A stretch of 64,000 nt of DNA, from the NCBI RefSeq assembly GCF_004009905.1, contig NZ_ML136871.1, positions 1 through 64,000 of the forward strand, in the 5' to 3' direction. A program made the position numbers and the translations under genes. The notes beneath the pieces are model-generated. The model was not told the DNA's origin. It did no database searches and worked only from the letters and a program-made list of their open reading frames with translations. This DNA comes from Lactobacillus xujianguonis (GTDB taxonomy: Bacteria > Bacillota > Bacilli > Lactobacillales > Lactobacillaceae). Each line of letters begins with the position of its first letter. Position 1 is the first letter of the stretch. Positions 47,928 through 56,372 of the stretch are shown piece after piece.

Positions 47928-48850
47928 TAATCTTCAACAGGCTTAGAAGTAATCCCTTTGATGAGTTCATCATTTTCATCAAAGTAAGAATCAAGATCAC
48001 GACACCAAATCATAGCGATGGTGTGTTGCCCAACGTGAACGCCAACTACGGGTCCAATAATACTTTGATAGAACTTAACTTGTGGGAACTGCTTCCGATA
48101 ATCTTCCTGCCATTCTTTTTGTCGTTCTTCATCTAACGCATCAAAAATTGTGGCTTGAATTGGATAAGACATATCTGCTGTCAAACGAGCAAAATCTTTT
48201 TGGATATGCTTATAAGCGCGCCGATATTGCCGTTCCTTAGCAATAGCAGAAATTTTGCCTTGATCTTGCACATCCATTGACAAAATTGGCTTAATTTTAA
48301 GTAGGCCACCGACAAAACTAGCTGCATTTGATAAGCGCCCGGTCCGTTTCAAATGATTTAAGTTATCAACCATAAATCTGACATCGGTTGTATTACGTAA
48401 ATCCTCAAGATCATGCATGATTAAATCAAGATCTGCACCTTTAGCTACGAGTCTTGCTGCTAAAATTGCAGCATCAGCTTCTCCCGCACAAGTAATCTTG
48501 CAATCAAATGGATGAATCTTAATTCTTTTTTCTTCTTGAGCTACACTAGTAACCGTACTATAAAAACTAGATAATCCACTAGATATTGTAACGATAATTA
48601 AATCAGTGTAACCAGCTGCAACGTATTTATCGACATACTTTTGAACTTCACCAATTGAGGGTTGCGAAGTGGTTGGTAATTCTTTAGCACTAGCTAGTTT
48701 TTCATAAAATTCTTCATATCCGATATCTATTAGATCGCGATAAGTTTTATCACCCCAAATAATTGGAATCGGAATTACATCAATGTGATATTTTTCTTGT
48801 TGCTCTTTAGTTAAATATGCAGAACTGTCCGTTAAAACGGCTATTTTCAT
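47927..48850 (-). CDS. DegV family fatty-acid-binding protein, 307 aa
   Basis: DegV/FakB proteins bind an acyl chain and present it to the FakA kinase for incorporation into phospholipid. Family blocks: VLTDSSAYLT at the N-terminus, TTSQPSIGEV near residue 58, ISSGLSSFYSTV near 87 and FMVDNLNHLKRTGRLSNAASFVG near 159. Length is typical. It is a single-gene unit divergent from fhs and has a paralogue in this window at 58799-59677. Confidence 0.9.
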   Translation of the reverse strand: MKIAVLTDSSAYLTKEQQEKYHIDVIPIPIIWGDKTYRDLIDIGYEEFYEKLASAKELPTTSQPSIGEVQKYVDKYVAAGYTDLIIVTISSGLSSFYSTVTSVAQEEKRIKIHPFDCKITCAGEADAAILAARLVAKGADLDLIMHDLEDLRNTTDVRFMVDNLNHLKRTGRLSNAASFVGGLLKIKPILSMDVQDQGKISAIAKERQYRRAYKHIQKDFARLTADMSYPIQATIFDALDEERQKEWQEDYRKQFPQVKFYQSIIGPVVGVHVGQHTIAMIWCRDLDSYFDENDELIKGITSKPVED

Positions 48851-48914
48851 ATCTTTACCTCCGTTTATTCCTTATATTATATTTTATGTTAAAGCAACTG
48901 GAATAGTAAATCTT

Positions 48915-48923
48915 TGTTATAAT
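48915..48923 (+). promoter_or_regulatory. Promoter candidate of fhs
   Basis: TGTTATAAT (extended -10 form) lies 107 bp before the fhs start, leaving a leader of about 100 bases in which I see no known riboswitch. Confidence 0.45.
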
Positions 48924-49030
48924 TAATTAGGAAATTTTTACAAAAGAGGGACCTAAATTCTAAAATATTAACATTCAATTCAACCATTTTGGCCTATTAC
49001 CAGATTATTAGAGAGCTGAGGTAAATAAAA

Positions 49031-50707
49031 ATGAAAACAGATATTCAAATTGCACAAGAAACTAAAGAATTACCAATTAATGAAATTGCAGCTAAGGTTG
49101 ATTTAAATGCTGATGATTTAGAACCATACGGTTACGATAAAGCGAAGATTAATTGGCAAGCCATTAAACGAATTAATCAAAATAAGCACTTAGGTAAATT
49201 GATCTTAGTGACGTCAATTTCTCCAACACCAGCCGGCGAAGGAAAGTCAACTATTACCATTGGGTTAGGGGACGCAATTAATAATCAACTGCACTACAAG
49301 ACGATGATTGCCTTACGCGAACCTTCAATGGGACCAGTTTTTGGTCTTAAAGGCGGAGCAACTGGAGGCGGAATGGCTCAAATTATCCCAATGGAAGATA
49401 TTAACTTACACTTCACGGGTGATATGCATGCCTTAGCTTCCGCAATTGATACTTTAGCTGCTTTGGTTGATAACTATCTTTATCAAGATAATAGCTTAAA
49501 CTTAGATCCTAATCGGATTCTTCTTAAGCGGGGATTAGATGTTAATGATCGTGCTTTAAGAAAAATCACTGTTGGTCAAGGCTCTAAGTTTAACGGTATT
49601 GAACACCCAGCTAGTTTTACCATTACCGTTGCTAACGAATTAATGGCTATCTTATGCCTAGCAACAGATATTAATGATTTAAAGAATCGAATTGGGAATA
49701 TGCTTGTTGGCTATACTAAGGATGACCAACCAGTTTTGGTAAAACAATTAGGCTTTCAAGGTGCAATTGCCGCATTGTTAGCTAATGCGTTAAAACCTAA
49801 TTTAGTTCAAACTCTTGAACATACCCCGGCATTAGTTCATGGTGGTCCATTTGCTAATATCGCCCATGGAGCAAATTCAATTATGGCAACTAATTTAGCC
49901 TTGCACTTAAGTGACTATACCTTAACAGAAGCTGGTTTTGGTAGTGATTTAGGTGGACAAAAGTTTATGGACTTTGTTGCTACTAAATTAGCTAAAAAGC
50001 CAGATGCCAGTGTAGTAGTTGCTACAGTTAGAGCACTTAAGTATCAAGCAGAAGGCAACACAGGCCATCTTGATCAAGAAAACCTACCTGCCTTACGTAA
50101 AGGCTTTGCTAACCTTAAGCAACATATGAACAATATGCGCAATTATAATGTTCCCGTAATTGTTCTAATTAATCGCTTCGCTACTGATACTGAAAACGAA
50201 TTAGCTTTGCTTAAAGAATTAGTTGAAAAAGAGGGCATCCCTGCTCGAGTTGTTAACTATCACGATGTCGGCTCAAAAGGCGGTATCGAAGCAGCACAAG
50301 CCGTAGTTGATTTAGCTAATTCAAATCAAGCTGCATTAAAGCCTAGTTACAATGAAGATGATGATGTCAAAACCAAAATTGAAAAAGTCGCTAAGAAGAT
50401 CTATCACGCTGCCAACGTAGAATATTCCGCAAAAGCAGAACAACAAATTGCTGAATTACAAAAACTAGGTAAAGACAAGTTACCTGTTATTATTGCTAAA
50501 ACGCAATATTCATTTACTGATGATAAGAAAGTCTTAGGCGCACCTGAAGGCTTCACACTTCATGTTAAAGGCATCACCCTTAAAAATGGAGCAGGATTTA
50601 TCGTGGTAACAACTGGACATGTTTTAGATATGCCAGGTTTGCCAAAACATCCGGCAGCATTAGATATTGACGTTGATAATAACGGTAAAATTAGTGGTTT
50701 ATTTTAG
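49031..50707 (+). CDS. fhs: Formate-tetrahydrofolate ligase, 558 aa
   Basis: Makes 10-formyl-tetrahydrofolate from formate, ATP and THF for purine and fMet-tRNA synthesis. The P-loop [11 protein letters not shown] is near residue 66. Downstream are [20 protein letters not shown] and [13 protein letters not shown], both family signatures. Length is typical. The gene ends 6 bases before lspA. A leader of about 100 bases precedes it. Confidence 0.97.
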   Translation: MKTDIQIAQETKELPINEIAAKVDLNADDLEPYGYDKAKINWQAIKRINQNKHLGKLILVTSISPTPAGEGKSTITIGLGDAINNQLHYKTMIALREPSMGPVFGLKGGATGGGMAQIIPMEDINLHFTGDMHALASAIDTLAALVDNYLYQDNSLNLDPNRILLKRGLDVNDRALRKITVGQGSKFNGIEHPASFTITVANELMAILCLATDINDLKNRIGNMLVGYTKDDQPVLVKQLGFQGAIAALLANALKPNLVQTLEHTPALVHGGPFANIAHGANSIMATNLALHLSDYTLTEAGFGSDLGGQKFMDFVATKLAKKPDASVVVATVRALKYQAEGNTGHLDQENLPALRKGFANLKQHMNNMRNYNVPVIVLINRFATDTENELALLKELVEKEGIPARVVNYHDVGSKGGIEAAQAVVDLANSNQAALKPSYNEDDDVKTKIEKVAKKIYHAANVEYSAKAEQQIAELQKLGKDKLPVIIAKTQYSFTDDKKVLGAPEGFTLHVKGITLKNGAGFIVVTTGHVLDMPGLPKHPAALDIDVDNNGKISGLF

Positions 50708-50713
50708 AAAATT

Positions 50714-51184
50714 ATGCAAGCATTATATTTAATTATTTCCTTAATCGTTGTGATAGCTGATCAAGGTTTAAAATACTTTATCCTCAGCAATTACCAAGTA
50801 GGAGAAGTTCATCAAGTTATTCCAGGGATTTTATCCTTCAATTATTTGCAAAATAATGGCGCTGCTTGGAACATCCTTTCTGGACAAATGTGGTTCTTTT
50901 ATGCAATTAGCGTTGTTGCTATAGGTGTTTGTCTATACTTTTTATTTAATAAAAAGTATAGTGAGCCATTGTTTGATGTCGGCATTGCCTTAGTATTAGG
51001 CGGAATTAGTGGTAATTTCATTGATCGAATTCATTTGAAGTATGTAGTTGATATGTTTCAATTGGATTTTATTAATTTCAATATTTTTAATATTGCTGAC
51101 GCAGCAATTACAGTTGGAATAATTATTATTTTTATTTACTTACTATTTTTTGAAGAAAAAGAAAAGCACAATAATGACCAATAA
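50714..51184 (+). CDS. lspA: Lipoprotein signal peptidase (signal peptidase II), 156 aa
   Basis: Aspartic protease with four membrane segments that trims lipoprotein signal peptides after lipidation. The catalytic Asp residues are in GNFIDRIHLKYVVD (near residue 101) and FNIADAAI (near 121). The end overlaps the rluD-type gene by 11 bases. The lspA-rluD pair matches the Bacillus order just before the pyr operon. Confidence 0.95.
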   Translation: MQALYLIISLIVVIADQGLKYFILSNYQVGEVHQVIPGILSFNYLQNNGAAWNILSGQMWFFYAISVVAIGVCLYFLFNKKYSEPLFDVGIALVLGGISGNFIDRIHLKYVVDMFQLDFINFNIFNIADAAITVGIIIIFIYLLFFEEKEKHNNDQ

Positions 51185-52082
51185 ATATGTTTTAACTGTC
51201 AAAGACTCATCAATACGTCTTGATAAATATTTGGCTAGTGAATTGTCAGACCTATCTCGTACTCGAATTAAAGAGCTAGTTAAAGAGAATAATGTTCTCG
51301 TAAATGACAAATCGGAAAAGGTTTCTTATAAAGTTCAAGTGGGGGACGAAATTAAGGTAACTGTTCCAGCTTTAGAACCCTTGGCCGTTGAGCCAGAAGA
51401 TATTCCTTTAGACATTATCTATGAAGATGATGATGTCATTGTGGTTAATAAGCCGCAAGGGATGGTAGTTCATCCGGCTGCGGGACATCCCAACCATACT
51501 TTAGTCAATGCGCTACTTTATCATACGCGTGATCTGGCTCAAAGTCCGGAAGGTTTTCGTCCTGGAATTGTTCACCGGATTGATAAAGATACTTCTGGTT
51601 TATTGATGATTGCTAAAAATGCACCAGCTCGTGAATCTTTAGAGGATCAATTAGCTCACAAGACTAACAAGCGTCTATATTTAGCAATAGTTCATGGTAA
51701 CTTTTCAGAAGAAGCCGGAACAATCGACGCTCCCATCGGACGTAATCCTTTTGATCGCAAAAAGATGGCAGTGGTAGAGAAGGGCAAATCAGCTGTAACT
51801 CATTTTAAAGTATTGGAACAATTTAAAGATTACAGCTTAATTCAATGTCAATTAGAAACTGGCCGCACTCATCAAATTAGGGTTCATATGGCTTATATTG
51901 GGCACCCTGTAGCAGGAGATCCGTTATATGGTCCGCGTAAAACGCTGAAAGGTAACGGACAATTTTTGCATGCTGCCGTGCTTGGGTTTAAACATCCTAA
52001 AACAGGAGAGTGGCTTGAATTCAAAGTTGATCCACCGAAGATTTTTGAAGAAAGACTAGCTGAATTAAGAAAAAGCAAGTGA
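51174..52082 (+). CDS. RluD-type 23S rRNA pseudouridine synthase, 302 aa
   Basis: An N-terminal S4 RNA-binding domain (residues ~8-75) precedes the RluA-family catalytic domain; the catalytic Asp lies in GIVHRIDKDTSGLLMIAKN near residue 140. C-terminal blocks LETGRTHQIRVHMAYIGHPVAGD support the family. I use the ATG at 51174 (MTNKYVLTVKD); the open frame starts at 51150, but homology begins at the later ATG. The carA-like gene starts 4 bases after the stop, so they share a transcript. Related to Bacillus YlyB. Confidence 0.92.
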   Translation: MTNKYVLTVKDSSIRLDKYLASELSDLSRTRIKELVKENNVLVNDKSEKVSYKVQVGDEIKVTVPALEPLAVEPEDIPLDIIYEDDDVIVVNKPQGMVVHPAAGHPNHTLVNALLYHTRDLAQSPEGFRPGIVHRIDKDTSGLLMIAKNAPARESLEDQLAHKTNKRLYLAIVHGNFSEEAGTIDAPIGRNPFDRKKMAVVEKGKSAVTHFKVLEQFKDYSLIQCQLETGRTHQIRVHMAYIGHPVAGDPLYGPRKTLKGNGQFLHAAVLGFKHPKTGEWLEFKVDPPKIFEERLAELRKSK

Positions 52083-52086
52083 TTTT

Positions 52087-53142
52087 ATGAAACGTTATTT
52101 GATTCTAGAAGATGGAAGCTCATTTCCAGGAGAGGGCTTAGGAGCCACAATTATCTCTACTGGTGAGTTAGCAATTCAAACGGCGAATTTTGGTTATCAA
52201 GAAGCGTTAACTGATCCTACCAACGCCGGCAAAATTCTCTTTTTTACTACACCGATGATTGGTAACACCGGTATTAACGCTATCGATTATGAAAGCGTCA
52301 ATCCAACAGTTAAAGGAATTATTGCTAATGACGTAGCTACGAATATTTCTCAAAGCAGTGACTTTCAAGATTTAGATTCTTTTTTAAAAGAAAAAAATAT
52401 TCCTGCGATTTTTAATGTTGATACGCGTGCACTCGTTCATCGCTTAATGAATGAAGGAACTGTCAAGGCTTCAATCATGGATACCAATGATGAACATGCT
52501 TTTGATCAAATCAAAGCTTTGGTTTTACCTAAGAACAAATCAGCAACTGTTTCTACCAAGAATGCCTATGCTGCTCCTAATGTTGGTAAAACCGTAGCGG
52601 TAATTGATTTAGGATTGAAACATTCAATGTTAAGAGAATTATCGCTTCACCAAGTTAATGTCACGGTATTACCATATGATGCCACTCCAGTCGATATTGA
52701 AAACTTGCGACCAGATGGAATCGTAATTTCGAATGGTCCTGGTAAACCTGAAGAAGTAATGCACTCACTTAAGCCAATTTTAGATACTTATTATGGTAAG
52801 TATCCTATCTTAGGAATTGGTTTAGGCTTCTTAGTTCTCGGTGACTACCTAAAACTAGAATTAGTCGATTTACCTCAAGAATTTAACGGAATAAATTATC
52901 CCGTAATTGAACAAAATTCTAATCAAATTTGGCAAACAGCGATGGATATCGATCAGTTAGTACTACCAGAGAGTGTTCAAATTAACATGAATCAAGAATA
53001 TTTTGATCTACATACTGAATTATTGGCAGGCTATACACTTGAAAAAAAGAAGTTAATCGCGACTGCCTTTAATCCGGAAGGGGCACCGGGAAGTTTAGAT
53101 GCTGTTAAAATCTTTAATCAATTTTTGGATATGATGGAGTAA
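52087..53142 (+). CDS. carA: CarA-like protein (carbamoyl-phosphate synthase small subunit), glutaminase site lost, 351 aa
   Basis: Full-length relative of CPSase small subunit: LEDGSSFPGEGLGA, the N-terminal DTRALVHRL block, and a class I amidotransferase domain with SNGPGKPEE (215-223). The nucleophile motif, normally GICLGHQ, reads GIGLGFL (243-249): Cys is G245. The catalytic-His motif, normally HPE, is N329-P-E331. Only the Glu of the triad remains, so glutamine hydrolysis is not expected. The frame is intact and ordinary in codon use. It begins 4 bases after the rluD-type gene and ends 4 bases before the carB-like gene. No PyrR attenuator, pyrR or other pyr gene is adjacent. Probable pseudoenzyme. 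Confidence 0.9.
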   Translation: MKRYLILEDGSSFPGEGLGATIISTGELAIQTANFGYQEALTDPTNAGKILFFTTPMIGNTGINAIDYESVNPTVKGIIANDVATNISQSSDFQDLDSFLKEKNIPAIFNVDTRALVHRLMNEGTVKASIMDTNDEHAFDQIKALVLPKNKSATVSTKNAYAAPNVGKTVAVIDLGLKHSMLRELSLHQVNVTVLPYDATPVDIENLRPDGIVISNGPGKPEEVMHSLKPILDTYYGKYPILGIGLGFLVLGDYLKLELVDLPQEFNGINYPVIEQNSNQIWQTAMDIDQLVLPESVQINMNQEYFDLHTELLAGYTLEKKKLIATAFNPEGAPGSLDAVKIFNQFLDMME

Positions 53143-53146
53143 CGAA

Positions 53147-56100
53147 ATGCCTTTAGAAAACGATTTAGACAAGATTTTAATTATCGGTTCAGGTCCAACT
53201 TTAATTGGTAGCGTTGCCGAAATGGATTTATTAACTACAGATGCGATTAGTGCTTTAGTTGAAGAAGGGATTCAAGTTGTTTTAGTTAATCCTAATCCAG
53301 CAATGATTTCAACTGATCGTCGTTCAGGAGTAACTGTGTATCTAGAACCAATGACGTTAGATTTCTTAAAAAGAATCCTGCGTATGGAAGAACCAGATGC
53401 AATTATGACTGCCTATGGTTCAACTACCGGCTTAAAAGTTGCTCATAAACTGATTCAAGATGGTATCTTACAACAAATGGGCATTAAGTTACTTACTTTG
53501 AATCCCCGAACTCTAGCAATGGGCAACCAGCAAAAACGAATTGATTTCTTTACCAAATTAAAGATCGATGTCAATAAATCTTGGCAATTAGCTAAAAATG
53601 CGCAAATTGATTTAAAGGCAAGTCTAGCGCATTTACAAGAAGACGTTAGTTTTCCAATCTTAGTTACCAAGTATCATCGGTATGTCCACAATGACCATCA
53701 AGTCATGCGCAACATTGAAGCTTTAACCACTTACTTCCAACAAGAAAGTAAGAATGATTCCTTTTCATGGAAAAATTATCGCTTAACTGAAGATTTATCA
53801 GCATGGGAAGAAGTAGTGGTTAACCTAATTCGCGATCGGGACGGTAATATTGTCTTTCTAAATTTTGCAGATTCAATTGAGCCGGTAGGGATCAATTCTG
53901 GTGATTCTGCCATTGTGATGCCTGCTTTCACTTTAAATAATGATCAAATTCAGGAACTGCGAGCAATTGGTAAAAAAATAGCAGATAGCTTAAATGTTCT
54001 TGGAATTCTGAATCTACACTTTGCTGTTAAACATCACGGCACCCATCTGCGGATCAAAGTTTTATCAATTAAGCCACGACTAACTAGAAGTGCTGTTTGG
54101 ATTCAAAAAATTGGTTTATACAGTATTGGTTACATTGTGGCCAAAATTGCGATTGGCTATACCTTAAACGAAATTACTGACCCTGAATCAGGCCTAAAAG
54201 CTGCAGTTGAGCCGACTTTAGATACAGTTTCAATTAAAATGCCTTATTGGTCTTTAGCCGAATCAGGTTACAATCATTATCAATTAGGTAATCGCATGCA
54301 AGCCAGTGGCGAAGCAATGGGAGTGGGCCGGAATTTTGAATCTGCCTTTTTAAAAGGCCTTCAATCGACCTCTGATATTGATTTTGCCTGGAAAGTTTTT
54401 AATAAAGAATTGGCTAAAGATGTTGATGAAATTTTAAACGATTTAACTCACCCTGATGAAATGCATCTCATTAAACTTTTAGCTGCTATAGCTAAGGGCA
54501 TTAGTTATCCAGAATTATTTGCGGCTATTTCATTGCATCCCATTTACTATCAAAAATTGCAAAACATCATTCAAATTGGTCAGCAAGTTATTGATAGTGA
54601 AGAACTTACAGCAGAATGTCTACTTAATGCCAAAAAGTATGGCTTTTCAAATGAACTGATTGCTAAATTACGAGAAATTAGTTTAAACGAAGTCACACAA
54701 AAATTAGCTGAAAATCAGCTTCAGCCCTCATACTTGCAACTGGATGGTAGTGCGGGTGTTTATAAGCCAAACGTTCAAACATTTTACAGTGCTTATGGTG
54801 TCCAAAATGAAGTCACACCATTGCAGGCCAACAAGAAAGTTTTAATCATTGGTATGTTGCCTTTGCAAGTTTCTGTAACCAGCGAATTTGATTACATGAT
54901 TGCTCATGCAGCAGAAACTTTACATAATGAAGGTTATGCCACTATTCTTTTATCAAACAACGATGAATCAGTTGCCGCAAACTATAAAATGATTGACCGT
55001 GTCTATTTTGACGCAATTACAGTAGAAAATATTGTCGCAGTTGCTAAAAAAGAACATGTCAAAGATATTCTATTGCAATTTTCTGGTAAAAAAGTTAGTG
55101 CGCTCAGTGAGAAATTGATTGAAAACGGCTTGCATATTTTAGGTCGTGAAGATGTCGACCTTAGAGAGCGAATTAATGTACTATTAGCTACTTCCACAGA
55201 TGAAATAAAACGTGTTCCTTCATTGATTACGACAAAGCGAGAAAAAGTTAAGCAATTTGTTGACAAATTTGGCTTTCCAATTTTGATTGGCGGTTTTAGC
55301 AAAGATGTTAAACAAAAATCAGCGGTTGTTTATGATATTCCAGCGATCAAGAAATATCTTGAAGAAAATCAATTAGAACAAATCAATATTTCGCGCTTTA
55401 TTGAAGGAAATAAATATGAAGTCACCGCGATTTCTGATGGTCAACACGTTACTATTCCAGGAATTATTGAACACTTAGAACAAACAGGTTCACATGCTTC
55501 AGACTCCATTGCTGTCTTTAAGCCGCAAAATCTGAATCCAGAAAAACAAAAAGAACTTGCTCAAGAGTCCATCAAGCTTATTAAGCAATTAAATATTCGT
55601 GGTATTTATAACCTTCACTTTTTGAAAGTAAGAGACACGCTATATTTATTGCAAATCAAGCCATATGCTGGTCATAATGTCGCTTTTCTCTCAAAATCAG
55701 TTGGCAAAGATATTACTGCTTGCGCTACTGAAGTTATTGCCGGACGAAATTTAGCTGATCTAGGTTATAAAGAAGAACTTTGGCCAAGCAACAATTTCAT
55801 TCACGTTAAAATGCCAGTCTTTTCTTACATTAATTATTCAAGTGACAACACTTTCGACTCTAAGATGAAGTCTTCTGGCTCCGTAATGGGGAGAGATACA
55901 CAATTGGCTAAAGCTTTATATAAAGGATACGAAGCTAGTGATCTTCATATTCCGAGTTACGGGACCATCTTTATTTCTGTTCGTGATGAAGATAAAGCTC
56001 GAGTTACTCAATTAGCACGTCGCTTTGATCGCTTAGGCTTTAAGCTAGTGGCTACTGAAGGAACAGCTAATATGTTTGCGGAATCAGGGATAACTACTGG

Positions 56101-56332
56101 AGTAGTAGATAAAGTACATGATAATCCCAAGAATTTATTAGATAAAATTCGACAACACAAAATTGTCATGGTTGTAAACGTCATCAACTTATCTGATGCA
56201 GCTAGTTCAGATGCTATTCGCATTCGGGATCAAGCGCTCTACACACATATTCCAGTGTTCTCAAGCATTGAGACAGCTGAGTTAATTTTAGATGTCCTAG
56301 AGTCATTAGCTTTAACAACTCAACCAATTTAA
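53147..56332 (+). CDS. carB: CarB-like protein (carbamoyl-phosphate synthase large subunit) with both ATP-grasp sites degenerate, 1061 aa
   Basis: The CarB layout is complete: two ATP-grasp halves and a C-terminal MGS-like allosteric domain (939-1061). In the first half the loop after FPILVTK (169-175) lacks the glycines of the usual PSFTLGGTGGG block; the Q/E/N metal positions are H291, S307 and K309. In the second half FPILIGGFSKD lacks the Arg, and the positions are H824, Q836 and K838, with Y840 for Arg. By contrast K950, T970, T973, K989 and N1011 match the E. coli effector residues K954, T974, T977, K993 and N1015 (recalled), a constant offset of four. Catalysis looks lost while effector binding is retained. 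Intact frame, coupled to carA. Confidence 0.9.
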   Translation: MPLENDLDKILIIGSGPTLIGSVAEMDLLTTDAISALVEEGIQVVLVNPNPAMISTDRRSGVTVYLEPMTLDFLKRILRMEEPDAIMTAYGSTTGLKVAHKLIQDGILQQMGIKLLTLNPRTLAMGNQQKRIDFFTKLKIDVNKSWQLAKNAQIDLKASLAHLQEDVSFPILVTKYHRYVHNDHQVMRNIEALTTYFQQESKNDSFSWKNYRLTEDLSAWEEVVVNLIRDRDGNIVFLNFADSIEPVGINSGDSAIVMPAFTLNNDQIQELRAIGKKIADSLNVLGILNLHFAVKHHGTHLRIKVLSIKPRLTRSAVWIQKIGLYSIGYIVAKIAIGYTLNEITDPESGLKAAVEPTLDTVSIKMPYWSLAESGYNHYQLGNRMQASGEAMGVGRNFESAFLKGLQSTSDIDFAWKVFNKELAKDVDEILNDLTHPDEMHLIKLLAAIAKGISYPELFAAISLHPIYYQKLQNIIQIGQQVIDSEELTAECLLNAKKYGFSNELIAKLREISLNEVTQKLAENQLQPSYLQLDGSAGVYKPNVQTFYSAYGVQNEVTPLQANKKVLIIGMLPLQVSVTSEFDYMIAHAAETLHNEGYATILLSNNDESVAANYKMIDRVYFDAITVENIVAVAKKEHVKDILLQFSGKKVSALSEKLIENGLHILGREDVDLRERINVLLATSTDEIKRVPSLITTKREKVKQFVDKFGFPILIGGFSKDVKQKSAVVYDIPAIKKYLEENQLEQINISRFIEGNKYEVTAISDGQHVTIPGIIEHLEQTGSHASDSIAVFKPQNLNPEKQKELAQESIKLIKQLNIRGIYNLHFLKVRDTLYLLQIKPYAGHNVAFLSKSVGKDITACATEVIAGRNLADLGYKEELWPSNNFIHVKMPVFSYINYSSDNTFDSKMKSSGSVMGRDTQLAKALYKGYEASDLHIPSYGTIFISVRDEDKARVTQLARRFDRLGFKLVATEGTANMFAESGITTGVVDKVHDNPKNLLDKIRQHKIVMVVNVINLSDAASSDAIRIRDQALYTHIPVFSSIETAELILDVLESLALTTQPI

Positions 56333-56334
56333 TT

Positions 56335-56371
56335 AAAAAGCATGAATCATGTTGGATGATTCATGCTTTTT
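56335..56371. terminator. Bidirectional terminator between carB-like gene and rqcH
   Basis: GCATGAATCAT pairs with ATGATTCATGC around a 5-base loop, flanked by five A and five T. Confidence 0.93.
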
Positions 56372-56372
56372 C

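Noticed and set aside
48924-49030. Tetrahydrofolate riboswitch in the fhs leader
   Set aside because: The leader has no recognisable conserved core or paired elements of that class.
52087-56332. carA/carB as ordinary carbamoyl-phosphate synthetase
   Set aside because: Both the glutaminase and both ATP-grasp active sites lack key residues, so the routine annotation would mislead.
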